Assembly: GCF_030272615.1 (NCBI RefSeq)
Contig: NC_081411.1
Location: forward strand, 155,458,971-155,522,970
Source: Cryptomeria japonica
Lineage: Eukaryota > Streptophyta > Pinopsida > Cupressales > Cupressaceae
Direction: 5' to 3'
DNA length: 64,000 nucleotides
The stretch's first letter is position 1. Each line of letters opens with the position of its first letter. A program made the translations under genes and the position numbers. Of this stretch, positions 49,290 through 60,289 are shown piece after piece. The notes beneath the pieces were generated by a model that worked only from the letters and a program-made list of their open reading frames with translations, ran no database searches and was not told the origin of the DNA.

Positions 49290-50462
49290 TGTTGGAAATG
49301 TGCCTCTAATTCACTTGACATATACGGGTTGATCAGAGTAGCCTACACCAATTGAACAGCAGAGTGTTACTTTCTTGTTGTTGAACATCTTCTGATCGGT
49401 ATGACTTATACTGGTGTCTTCCTTTCTAATAGGATAATTTTGCCTTTCAAGAAGACTGCATCAGAGTTGTGTTGATGACCCGATGGAGCTATCTTAGGCA
49501 GTCTGGGTTGTCATCGGCTATCGAAGGTTCTGGTCTGGAGTTATGCCGACACCCAATGAACCTACCTTAGGCATTGCAGGTTGATATCGACAATCGGGTC
49601 GATGTGATGAAGGCTACACCGAAGTCTCGATGAGTCTTCTATGTTTTGTCTCGAAGAGCTTTGCTTATCAGGATAGTATTTTTGAGCATGTGTCGATGAC
49701 CTGATGAGACCACCTTAGGTTAGTAGAGATCGAGATAACAATGCAGATTGAGTATCATCGGGCGATCGGCTCTACTAGTTGAATGCTATGTCGATGACCC
49801 GATGGAGTCACCATATGCAGATTGGGTATCATCAGGTGATCGGCTCTATCGGTTGAATGCTATACCGATGGTCGATGGAGCAGAGACTAACTGCAGATAT
49901 GAGATCGAACCGAGATCCAAAAAGGTGAACACTCAGACACTAAGGATGAGACTATCATTGTATATGAATACGAACTGACCCAACTCCCTGATGCATGTGG
50001 GATAATTGGTTTTCCATGATTGCAAACCGACAAGGATGGTTCAACTTCCCAACCGTCTCGCGCAGGTGTAACGGTCGACCATTTTGGTATTAGAAGCCAA
50101 ATGTGAATCGAATGTAAGGTTATGAGTGATGATAGCTATTGAGTGATCTGAAATTGAGGAGTGATCTGAGTGTTGTATGTTACATCTAGAATGATTTATT
50201 GACAGAGTTAAAGGAAGTCTATAGACTGAACTTTATTGTATTTTGACATACTGATAATAAAGTTAATTTCTGTTGGTGGTGGGTTTTTTTCCTGAAAGGG
50301 TTTTCCCACGTTAACTCTATGTGTTCAATCTCTATTTTGTTTAATTATGTATTCTCATGCTTTTGCCATATTATGTAAAAGTTGTAAATTTGTAAACACT
50401 AGTCTATTTTCCCCTACAAATTGACATTAGGGAAGCGAATTTCCGCACTTGCTTTCCTTTCA
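49290..50462 (+). repeat. Copia-D 3' LTR
   Basis: 1,173 bp, tgttggaaatg to ctttcctttca, uninterrupted. The purine-poor stretch caagtggttgtt precedes it where the polypurine tract belongs; Copia-1 has aagtggaagatt there. Confidence 0.92.
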
Positions 50463-53400
50463 AAAAGGATGGCAAGAACCCCATAGCTACTTGGAAGAGC
50501 ATGTTAGCCAAGGTGAAAGAGGCATACATCCCTGAAGATTATGAGATCCAATTGCATAAGAGGATACAAAATTTAAGACAAAGAGACTTGGATGTGAGTA
50601 GCTACGTTGAGGAATTTTAGAAGTTGTGTCTGAGATCCAAGGTGGTAGAGGATGAGAGCATCAAGGTAGCCAGATACTTAAATGGCTTGAGATAGAATAT
50701 TCAAGAGGAATTAAGCTTGTTATACCCCAACACTGTGCACAAGTGCTATCAATTGGCACTAAAAGTGGAGGAAAAGAGCAAGACGAAACAAGAACAAAGC
50801 AATAGAGGCAAAGGTAGGGGAAGAGATGGAAGAGGTCAGAAAGGTAGTTTTGGTGGAAGAAGTGTAGACCAAAGATCCCAAGGTGAATCCAAGTTGGTTG
50901 AGAAAAGTGAGGGTTCCAATAGCAAGAGCATATATAGAGGAAGGGAATCTAGTAACTCTAATAGAGGAAGGTCTAGTGGCTCAAGAAGAGGATCCTATTT
51001 TGCCACCATGAAGTGCTACAATTGCCATCAACTTGGACACCCAGCCTATAGATTTCCTGAGAAGTCTTCTTCATCCTAACGAGGTGAGAGGAGAGTAAAT
51101 TATGTTGAAGAGGATGCAACAAACATGAAAGCATCAGATGTAAGTTTGGATTCAGAGGTTGGAGAGAATATCATGAGAAGGAGAGTCTTGATCAAAGAAC
51201 TGGTTAAGGAGGAACCTAACCAAAGGAAATCCTTGTTCAAAATAAAATTTAAGATCATGGGAAAGGTATGTAGAGTGGTAGTGGATTCAAGAACCATAGA
51301 CAACATAGTGTCAGAGGAAGTAGTGAGTAAGCTCAATTTGCCAAGAAAACCACATAGTGATCCCTATAGAGTTACATGGCTCAACAAGGGGAAGCATGTT
51401 CTTGTAAATGAACAAAATTGGGTTGACTTCACCATTGGAGGCTACAAAGACAAAATCTTGTGTGATATCTTGCCCATGGATGCTTGTCACCTACTCCTAG
51501 GTAGGCCATGGCAGTTTGATAGAAAGGAAATACATCATGGAGAGAAGAATACTTATACCTTCCAAAAGGATGGAACCACCTACAAAATCTAGCCCATAGG
51601 AGACCAAGTAGAGGGGAGATCCAAAGGTCCTAATCTATTGCTGGTTGGTGAGAAAGAGTTCATTAACACCCTCAAGGAGGGAGAAGGAGTGGGGTTTTCC
51701 TTTGTTGTGAAGCCAAAAGAGGACAGCAAGGAGAAGAAAGTGAGCATTCCTAAAGAAGTGTAGCAGGTTCTAAATCAGTTTGAGGACATCATTAGTGATG
51801 TAACACCAGCTACATTGCCTCCTCAATGTGCCATAAGTCATCAAATTGACTTTATACCCAGAGCTTCTTTGCCCAATAAGGCAAATTATAAAATGACACC
51901 AGATCATAACAAGGAGATATCCAAGTAAATACAAGAACTTCTAGATAATGGACTAATCAGGAAGAGCATCAACTCATGTACAGTACCCACCATTTTGGCT
52001 CCAGAGAAGGGAGATACTTGGAGACTTTGCACTAACTCTAGAGCCATAAACCGGATTACTATCAGATATAGATTTCCCATCCCAAGGATTGAAGACTTGA
52101 TGGATTGTTTGGGAGGTGCTGAATACTTCACCAAGATAGATCTCAAGAGTGGTTACCACCAAATTAGAATAAAGGAGGGTGATGAATGGAAGATAGCCTT
52201 CAAGACTACAAAAGGACTCTATGAATGGCTTGTTATGCCATTTGGACTCACAAATGCCCCTAGCACATTCATGAGAATCATGAATGAATTACTCAAGGAC
52301 TACATTGGTAAATTTGTTGTTGTTTACTTAGATGACATCTTAATTTTTAGCAAGTTTAAAGATGAGCATCTTAAGCATATAGAAATTGTCTTGAGTAAAC
52401 TATGTGATGAACAACTAACCGTCAATTTGGAGAAATGAGAGTTTATGAAATAGGAATTGGTGTATCTTGGGTTGGTAGTCTCAAGAGGTGATTTGAAGAT
52501 GGATACCTCTAAGGTGGAAGCCATAATCAATTGGCCCACACCTAGGACAGCAAGTGAAGTGAGAAGTTTCCATGGCTTGGCTCAGTTTTATAGGAAAATC
52601 ATCAGAGGGTTCAGTGAAATATGTGCACCCATGCTTGAGACAATCAAGGGAGGTATGAGAACCAAGTTTGTATGGACAAAGGAAGTACAAAGAGGTTTTT
52701 ATCTCTTGAAGACAAAGGTGTCTACTCAACCGATACTTATCCTACCAAGCTTTGACAAGCTCTTCATAATTCAATGTGATGCAAGCAACATAGCGGTTGG
52801 AGTCAAGACAATAGAATGATTGCCTTCTTCAGTGAGAAACTCAATGATGCAAAGAAAAGGTATCCCTCCTATGATTTGGAATTGTATGCACTTGTCCAAT
52901 CTCTTAGGAAATGGAGGCATTATTTACTACCTAAGGAATTTGTGGTTTACACTGATAATCAAGCTCTTAACTTCCTTAATTCTCAAGAATAGTTAGACCA
53001 TAGGCATGTTAAATGGGTAGAGTATTTGTAGTCATATACCTTTACCATTAAACACAAGAAAGGAGAATGTAATAAGGTTGCTGATGCATTGAGTAGGAGG
53101 TTACTAACAGTGCAAGAAGTGCAACTTAAAAGCATTGGAGTGGATAGTTTCAAGGAATTGTATGAAGAAGATGAAGACTTTGTTGCTGCCTACAAGGTTT
53201 GCCAAGGGTTTGGAAACCATTTTCATAGTGAATATGTAGATTACACCTTGCAAGATGGCCTTTTGTTCAAAGGAGGACAACTATGTGTGCCTAAAGGGTC
53301 TATGAGAGAAAACTTGATGCAAGAGAAGCATAATGGATGCTTGAGTGGACATTTTGGTTTGAACAAGACTTTGGAACTCTTCCAAAGGTTCTACTTTTGG

Positions 53401-54346
53401 CCTAAAATGCAAAGAGATTTCAAAAGATATGTGGAGAAATGTGTGGTTTTCCAAAGAGCTAAGGGTACATCTTCCAATGCTGGTCTTTATCAGCCTTTAC
53501 CTATTCCCAACTGGCCATGGGAGTGTGTAAGTATGGACTTTGTGGTTGGTTTGCCTAAAACCAAATCAGGTTTTGATAGCATATATATTGTGGTAGATAT
53601 GTTTAGTAAGATGGCTCATTTTATTCCATGAAAGGTCACTCATGATTATATCCATATTGCTCACTTGTTTTTCAAAGAGGTTCTTAGGATTCATGGTTTA
53701 CCTATCAGCATTGTGTCAGATAGGGATGCAAAGTTTATTGGTCATTTTTGGAATACTTTGTGGAAAAGATTAGGTACTAATTTGTCTTTCAATTCAGCCT
53801 ATCATCCCCAAACAAATGGAGAAACTGAGGTGGTCAATAGAACACTTTGAAATCTACTTAAATGCCTAACAAAAGAGTATGGTCAAGCTTGGGATCAGAT
53901 CATCCATCAAGTTGAGTTTGCCTACAATGATAGTGTGAATAGGTCAACTGGTAAAAGTCCTTTTAAGGTGGTGTATGGCACTCATAATAGAGGATTTTTA
54001 GAGCTTAGAGATGTGGGAAAGATGGGACAACAGAGTGGACATGCCTTGGACATGGCCCAATCAATGCAAGAGATTCATGAGCAGTTTAGGAAAGCCCTAT
54101 TGGACACTACTCAAAAGATCAAGGACAAAGTGGATGAGAAAAGGAAAGATATCCAATTTTTTGTTGGTGACATGGTGATGGTACATTTGAATAAGGAAAG
54201 ACTTTAGAAAGGTGTCCCTAGCAAGATTCAGATGAGGAAGATAGGTCCTTGCAAAGTTTTGGCCAAGTATGGCAATAATGCATACAAAGTAGACTTACCG
54301 GTGATATGGCTTTGTCACCCATTTTCAATGTGGAATATTTGGTGTA
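50463..54346 (+). pseudogene. Gypsy-B gag-pol, main part
   Basis: Gag resumes in phase after Copia-D (KDGKNPIATWKSMLAKV). A Gly/Ser/Arg-rich linker follows, then a knuckle CYNCHQLGHPAYRF whose last Cys is Phe (51053-51055). The protease has VVVDSRTIDNIVS, so DSG is DSR (51284-51292). RT has [12 protein letters not shown] and YLDD at 52325-52336. A small deletion in RNase H near 52800 shifts the frame. The integrase follows (HFGLNKT, CVVFQRAKG with one zinc Cys replaced, SMDFVVGLPK, SDRDAKFIGHFW, TNGETEVVNRTL), then GDMVMVHLNK and an LTR-proximal tail. Stops include 50618, 50694, 51077, 51590, 51763, 51926, 52436, 52451 and 53629. It is a close relative of Gypsy-A with intact RT Asp residues but dead overall. 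Confidence 0.9.
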
Positions 54347-54622
54347 GTATAAGGGAACACTTCCAATAGAAGATAGTAGAGTTTTAGAGGTCTCTCAAGC
54401 ACTTTCAAACCTACCCTAACCAGCTGCACTTGTTCCTCAAGCCAAGAAAGTGTTAGATTCTAGAATTTTGAAAAAAACAAGGCATACCGCCTACATGGAG
54501 CACTTGATCAAGTGGTAGAACCTTCTAGAATCAGAGGCTACTTCGATACCTAAGGCATACTTCTCTAAGCATGGATTTCCACTTTCTTTGCTGCCTCAAG
54601 GAGCCACTTGACTCCTTTTCTT

Positions 54623-54633
54623 TGTGGGGAGTA
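54623..54633 (+). promoter_or_regulatory. Gypsy-B polypurine tract
   Basis: gtggggagta stands directly before the 3' LTR start tggtgcagg, where plus-strand priming would occur. Confidence 0.55.
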
Positions 54634-56181
54634 TGGTGCAGGAGCACCTAGTTTTGAGTCCAACTTCTTTATTTTGGTGTGATTTTTCATACTTGGGTTT
54701 GAGATGGTAAATAATAGCTTCTCTTAGGTACTCATGTTCTTTTAAAATGCTTTGATAGGTTGAACGTCCTTAGGACAATGCATCTGCTCAATTTTGGCTT
54801 CTAAGCCCTTATAAGCCTAAAATGGCATAATCTTGCATTTTGATGTAAAATGCCTTGAATAGCCTTTTTTGGCATTGGGACATGTTAATTTAATGGTATT
54901 TAGTCATCCTAGATGTTTTGGAGGAGAAAAGAAAGCATGTAAGGCAAAAATGCACTTTTTGGCAAAAGTTGTCAAAGTTGCTTGACAACTTTTTGCATTT
55001 TTGAGCAAAGGGTTGGTTAGAAACTGATGGAGAGTTAGTTAGGCCAAAAATAGTATATAAATCCCCTAAGAATTAATTTAATGAGGTTGTTTAATGCCTA
55101 GAGTAGATTGGAATACAAATTGGAGACCATTTTTGAGTTTTACCTTGCATTTTTCAAGAATTAGAGTAGCACTCCATACTTAATGGATTGACTACATTGT
55201 TGTTCTTTTCTTGTTGTTTTGTACATGTTCTTGTAGTTCTTAGGAATATTTTCTGTTAATTTTATTATAGGTTTAAATTGAGTTTTCAATTTTGAAAGCT
55301 CTCAGCCTGAGTAGGGGTTTGAGAGGCCCAAACATGGTTCCAGCTTGAAGTCCTTTGAGTTCTTCTCAATAACCCTTGGGACTCAAGCCATGGAACCTTT
55401 GTACAGTGTACATATTCTTAATTTTCCTTTGGAGGTCATTGAAATTCCAATGAGCATCATTTCCTAGGCAAGCTCAGTCATAGCCCGGTTAGGAAATGAA
55501 TGAAATTATGGAAGTGCTTGCAGGGATGAGCAAGGTTGGAAGTGTAGAGTGTTTGGCATGAGAAATTTGGATGTGGGAGAGCATATGTGTGAGTTTTTAG
55601 GTTTGGTAGATCAAGGAAGACACCAAACCCTTAGAAATAGACCAAAACAATCCAAAAACCACCTAGAACAAGCAATTTTTGAGTTCTGTACTTGTACGGT
55701 CATACTGAGATTTATCATGTCATAAATTGGAAAGTACTCCAAAAAGGGTATCCTGATAATCAAAGAGTTTGAGTGGGTCTTTGGGGAAATTATGAGTAAA
55801 TCCATAGAAACCGGTTAGGTAGGGCTAATTGGGGCTCTAGGGCTACTAGGCCTAGAAAATAGGGAAAGGAAGGAGTGATGGGGAAATGAATCAAACCCAT
55901 ACTCAAAACCAGTTGATTACCCTTGGAAAAAATCATAAACACCTACTACAACCTTTGCAAGCATTTTTTAGGAGATTGAGAGTGTGAGGTTGGATTTACC
56001 CTTGTGAATCCCAACCATGCCTGAGCAACCAGTGAGCACATCTTGATTGGGAGCACTCCTAGAGAGTTGAGATGTCTAATTTGACTAGTAGACTAGATGA
56101 ACAATGAAGGGAGCCCACTAGGACAACACTTGACTACCCTTAGACAAGTAATTAACTCTCTTTGAGTATACCTCCCCATCA
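54634..56181 (+). repeat. Gypsy-B 3' LTR
   Basis: 1,548 bp with hairpin arms at 54966-54992 and a TATA box (tatataaat) near 55054. Ends ctccccatca, then atatg and the continuation of element C. Confidence 0.87.
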
Positions 56182-56186
56182 ATATG

Positions 56187-56613
56187 TTGTAACACTGAAA
56201 TACTTACAGCTAATGTGGATAAAAAGATAAAATAACTTCAAGAGAAAATTACAAATATAGCTAATTCTTTTGACAAATTTCTTTCATTGAATACATCAAT
56301 TGATGGTCAAATTTTTATTTTGGAGAACCAAATTTTTGTTCTTGAGAAGGAAAGAGAGAAAATAGTAAGAAGAGCCAGAAGTCTGAGAGGCATGGTGAGT
56401 CCTCGGTTGGATTCACTCAGTGTACACAAGAAAGAATGCATGGATATGGTGGGAAAGCCCACACCCATAGAACTAAATGAGAAAGAGTCATTTGCACATA
56501 TATTGAGTGGACTTGTATCTATTTTTGACACATTCAAAACATGTTGGGATACTTATCTTGAGTTACTGGAAAAGGCTTATCCAAGAATTTTGAAACTTGT
56601 TAAGCTCTGGTAA
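56187..56613 (+). pseudogene. C ORF2, C-terminal part
   Basis: Continues in phase with the frame ending at 29243. It reads CNTEILTANVDKKI, one stop near 56233, then a heptad-like stretch (FILENQIFVLEKEREKIV) and ends KAYPRILKLVKLW before TAA at 56611. It gives the unrecognised protein a coiled-coil C-terminus. No known domain. Confidence 0.6.
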
Positions 56614-56804
56614 GATATTTAGAATTTGTGATGGCATTGATGTCAAAGGGGGAGTAGTATAGATGTGAAAAAGAATAAAAGGAGTTATATACATTAGGGG
56701 AAGTCATGGTAATATGGAGTATTGCATTAATGGATATTCAGCTCTGGGGGAGCAGGGTAGGATGAAACCTTAACCATTTTTCACAAGAGTGTTGCCATCA
56801 ATTC

Positions 56805-56816
56805 AAAGGGGGAGAT
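56805..56816 (+). promoter_or_regulatory. C polypurine tract
   Basis: aaagggggagat directly before the 3' LTR. An earlier aaagggggag lies at 56645-56655, as is common in copia-like elements with doubled tracts. Confidence 0.75.
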
Positions 56817-57744
56817 TGTTGGCAATTGACACTCAATTGGTTGGTTTCACTATGTTGTCATTGATGGAAACATGCTATTGTGTTATGGCTTCATGTTTTG
56901 GTTTAGTTCTGTACTGGTGGCCACTTCATAGATACTTCATAGGCACCAGCACTGGCACCGGTAGGACAGAAGGATTTCTTTGGTTACCGACAACGTAGGC
57001 CAACATGGTTTAGTAAAGGTTATCGGTATTGGATGCCAACATATCTTAGATCTGGCATCGACAATTGGTTTTTATATTTATGCATTTATGTTATCTAGCT
57101 GACATGTAATTTGATATTGTATATATCTTTGTAAGCCGACATAAGGCATGCAAATTTGTATAGAGTATATAAGTCAGTTTGATAGATCATTTTGATATAG
57201 ACATGAGATAGGATATTATGTACATGCGAATGTAATATGATGTGAAATATATCAGAGAGATCATGTATGTGAGGAAATTTATGTAAGGGTTATTCTGGTA
57301 AAGGGTTTAGGGTTTCAAACCAGAATAGACAAAGCTTAAACCGGAACTGTATTCAGGCATATAAGATGCTATCTTAGCAGTTCACACTTCTCCGAATTGT
57401 AGTCTAGAATTTTATGTAGTCAATGAGACTCTTTTTTAGATTGAGCAGTGTGCTCTAGGCTGTAAGCCTTCCTGCAAGTGCGAACCCCTCATATTTTGTA
57501 ATATCTCTTTATATGCCCAGTGGATTGATATTGTGGGTCACAAATCCCACTGTGGTTTTTCTCTTTGAGATTTTCCACATATAAATCTATGTGTTATGGT
57601 TCTGATTTATGTGATTGTCTTATTGGTTGCTTTACTTCTTTCAATTTTGTATGTACTGGTATATCAGTTGGTGTATGCATGTTTTAATAAGGCTAAAATT
57701 AATCATTCTAATATAACACTGATTCACCCCCCCCCCCTCTCAGT
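56817..57744 (+). repeat. C 3' LTR, last ~20 bases lost
   Basis: Matches 23987-24922 up to ctctcagt, then runs into a TA/TG microsatellite. The expected end (attggattccaaca) is absent, so the TSD cannot be checked. Confidence 0.85.
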
Positions 57745-57759
57745 ATATATGTATGTATG

Positions 57760-57820
<61 letters not shown>

Positions 57821-57853
57821 GTATATGTATATGTGTATGTGTATGTATATGTG

Positions 57854-57891
<38 letters not shown>

Positions 57892-57990
57892 CACACATAT
57901 ATACATATACATATGTGTATACATATATACATATATACATACACACACACACACACGTACGCGAACACACATACACACACATATATATCA
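57745..57990. repeat. TA/TG/CA microsatellite
   Basis: Runs of TA, then TGTATA/TATG units, then CA units (about 245 bp). Frames through it code only Tyr/Ile/Met/Val repeats and are not genes. It lies exactly at the C/F junction. Confidence 0.95.
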
Positions 57991-58430
57991 ACATAATCAA
58001 GTCAAAGAGAATTATAACATCACATCCTTCTCATGATGAGTGATGTGACATCATCCCTTACACATTTACAAACATTAAAACAATATAGATGTAGATATAG
58101 CATAATCAAACAACTAGATGTTACTCATATCCAATAGAATTATCATAATTAGGGTTAGCACAAGATATAACATCACAAATAAAAAAACATAAACCATATC
58201 ATCTAAGAGATGTACAATCACAAGGTTCATCAAATAGTAAACCCTAACATCATCAAATAGCCCTAAACATAGAACCATCATCATAAGTATAATAAAGTAT
58301 CGACTGATATGAAGAAGTGTCTCAAAATATGAAAGAACAAAGCATGAAACAAATAGTATCAAGACATAAGAATAGTTCATCAATATCTATCAAAACCACC
58401 ATAGAGTATGAATCATGGAGGAGCGTTACA
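57991..58430 (-). repeat. F solo LTR, right arm
   Basis: AT-rich non-coding sequence ending GAGCGTTACA, then ctaga (58431-58435). The end is the complement of F's start apart from one base. Confidence 0.65.
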
Positions 58431-58435
58431 CTAGA

Positions 58436-58985
58436 ACCTTTTGGTGTCTAGTAAGCTAGAAATTTACTCCTTTGCTTAGGCTTTTTTGTTGTTTATTTTG
58501 ATTGTGCACTAAGGATAAATAAGATATTCTATCTGAGGGCCCTTCATTTTGAGACTACCATCCCTTAGCTCTTTACCTATGGACTCCTTCTTTCAATCCA
58601 CTTACAAATCCTAAATTGAATTCTCCACTATGTGAGTCAAGGTTCCACAAGTCCCTCTTCACTTATGGTGTCAGGTTACATTTGAATCTATTGGTAACAT
58701 ACTTGGTCTCTTTAAAGTTGATCCCAACATTAATCTCTTCTCCCAAAGATCTTTTGCACATATCTTGGTAGACCTAGATCTCTCAAAGCCACTTTTGACT
58801 AATATTTCTCTCAAGGTCGATGATCTTCAACAACAACAGCGTGCATATTATGAAGGGCTCTTGTTTTTTGTAGGTCTCGCTTTGCCATTGGACATATTGC
58901 CTCATCCTACCTATGTGTGCCTTGTCCTCTCTCTTCTCCCACTTGGTGGAGGGATGTTGAGAGGTGTCATCTTAATATCTTTCCT
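58436..58985 (+). pseudogene. LINE-G ORF1 remnant, right part
   Basis: The frame reads VKVPQVPLHLWCQV, then FESIGNILGLFKVD and AHILVDLDLSKPL. This is the conserved block of plant L1 ORF1 (usual form VRxxxLPLxLW, then ARxCVExDLSKPLP). After YYEGLLF a one-base shift leads to CRSRFAIGHIASSY, a decayed zinc knuckle (pattern CRxCxxxGHxxxxC). Stops and shifts show long decay. F split it at 20540/58436. It is more like common plant L1 ORF1 proteins than LINE-1 is. Confidence 0.68.
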
Positions 58986-59093
58986 AATGACTCTTGTTTG
59001 GATTCTTTTATGGTTGGGAGAGGGGTAAAGAGAGGGGTAGCAGAAGGCAGAGTGAGAGAGGGAGAGAGTATTGATCAGGTTGAAAGCACCAAA

Positions 59094-59680
59094 ATACTAA
59101 GAGGGGGGAGGTGAATCAGTTTCCCATAGATTTAAAAAAATTATTCACAATTATAACTTTCCATATAAATATCAAACAAACTTGATTGATATAAAGCAAT
59201 TAATGCAAAATGAACATGAAGAACACAACCACAAGATAAAAATTGAATTTAATACTTGGAAAACCCAAATGGGAAAAACCATAGAGAGTGTTAACTCTCA
59301 AGAGATGGTGCAGTCATCGGTAAGGAGTAACCTCAAAGAGATCAGTCTGAATCAGTCAGCAAGACTAAACACAACAGAAACACAAAGATATGATGGAGAC
59401 AATGCAAAACAGATTGAGATATAACATGAAAATTGATTACAACCAACCAGTAACAACTAGGTTACAGAAAACTGGTTCATAGGCCTGCTAGATCATACTC
59501 AAAGTACAGAATAGGTCACAACTAGGACCTCAAATCTCAAGATCTATCATTTATGCTCAGTCTATCTACTTGATTACATTCTAATGTGCAATTAAAATGA
59601 TTTATACAATCCAAGGAGATCCGGTCGGCCCAAAAAGGGATCAAAACCTGAAGAACAATACCTGATTTGTATAGTTAGAT
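59094..59680 (-). repeat. Reverse-strand LTR fragment
   Basis: On the minus strand 59118-59094 reads CTGATTCACCTCCCCCCTCTTAG, like C's LTR end (ctgattcaccccccccc.tctcag), and 59281-59262 reads TTTTTCCCATTTGGGTTTTC, a motif like the one near the end of the Copia LTRs. No matching second LTR, primer site or TSD was found, so the borders are rough. Confidence 0.4.
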
Positions 59681-59694
59681 GTTTAAATGTTTAA

Positions 59695-59783
59695 ATCTCT
59701 CTTTATATATATCTCTCCCTCTCACTCACACTCTCTCTATATATCTCACTCTCTCTATCTCACTCACTCTCTCTCATTATCTA

Positions 59784-59814
<31 letters not shown>

Positions 59815-59919
59815 ACTCACTCTCTCTATCTCACTCGCTCTCTTTCATTACCTACTCTCTCTCTATCTCACTCTCTCTCATTAACTACTATCTCTATCTC
59901 ACTCACTCTCTCGCATTAC

Positions 59920-59970
<51 letters not shown>

Positions 59971-60018
59971 TACACATACTCACACACTCTCTTTATCTCA
60001 CTTACTCTCTCTCATTAC

Positions 60019-60076
<58 letters not shown>

Positions 60077-60244
60077 ACTCACACTCTCTCTATCTCACTC
60101 ACTTGCTCTCATTACCTACTCTCTCTTTATCTTACTCACTCTCTCTTATGAACTACTCTCTCTTTATCTCACTCACTCACTCTCATTAGCTACTCTCTCT
60201 CTCTCTCTCTCACACACTCTCTCTCTCTCGCTCACTCTTTCTCA

Positions 60245-60289
<45 letters not shown>

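Larger units (their letters stand above)
31299..50462 (+). mobile_element. Copia-D: Ty1/copia element, 5' LTR split by element E
   Basis: LTRs begin tgttggaaatgtgcctc and end ctttcctttca. The 5' LTR is in two pieces (31299-31666 and 44337-45121) around E; the 3' LTR is 49290-50462. An iMet primer site and gag-pol in copia order follow. TSD aaaaa/aaaag: taking aaaag as the original restores Gypsy-B's gag frame (ERQKDGKNP). The protein is a close relative of Copia-1 but badly decayed. In the first ~370 bases the two LTRs differ at roughly one base in ten. Confidence 0.9.
29244..56181 (+). mobile_element. Gypsy-B: Ty3/gypsy element, split by Copia-D
   Basis: LTRs 29244-30783 (1,540 bp) and 54634-56181 (1,548 bp), iMet primer site, gag-pol in gypsy order and a purine tract before the 3' LTR. 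The TSD is gtatg (29239-29243) and atatg (56182-56186), one mismatch. With B removed, C's reading frame joins in phase, which supports these borders. The LTR start is tggtgcagg in the 3' copy and tcgtgcacg in the 5' copy; starting three bases later is also possible. Its proteins are close to Gypsy-A throughout. It is old: LTRs differ by several to over ten percent depending on the stretch. Confidence 0.87.
23987..57744 (+). mobile_element. C: non-autonomous LTR retrotransposon with unrecognised coding region
   Basis: The 5' LTR (23987-24939) and 3' LTR (56817-57744) begin with the same tgttggcaattgacactc. A tRNA-iMet primer site follows the 5' LTR and a polypurine tract precedes the 3' LTR. 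With Gypsy-B (29244-56181) removed, the internal region is about 4.9 kb. It holds a zinc-knuckle protein and a ~1,060-codon frame of unknown function, but no protease, integrase, RT or RNase H motif. So C needed another element's enzymes. The LTRs differ clearly more than those of Copia-1, so it is old. Its right end is eroded at a microsatellite. Confidence 0.85.
20541..58430 (-). mobile_element. F: ~4.1-kb solo LTR of the E family, hosting the nest
   Basis: Left end TGTAACGCCC and right end GAGCGTTACA form a near-perfect terminal inverted repeat, flanked by the exact TSD ctaga (20536-20540 and 58431-58435). With element C removed, about 3.4 kb of left arm and 0.4-0.7 kb of right arm remain. 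This is close to the 4.4-kb LTR of E, whose ends are TGTAATGCCC and GGGCATTACA. The first ~90 bases also run parallel to E's LTR (gccccac.ag..aaccc, then ataattttttttt). That gives minus orientation. No second LTR, primer site or coding region is visible, so a solo LTR is the simplest reading; a two-LTR element with heavy loss is possible. Confidence 0.72.

Noticed and set aside
57596-58043. Frames of alternating Tyr/Ile/Val on both strands
   Set aside because: They are translations of the TA/TG microsatellite.
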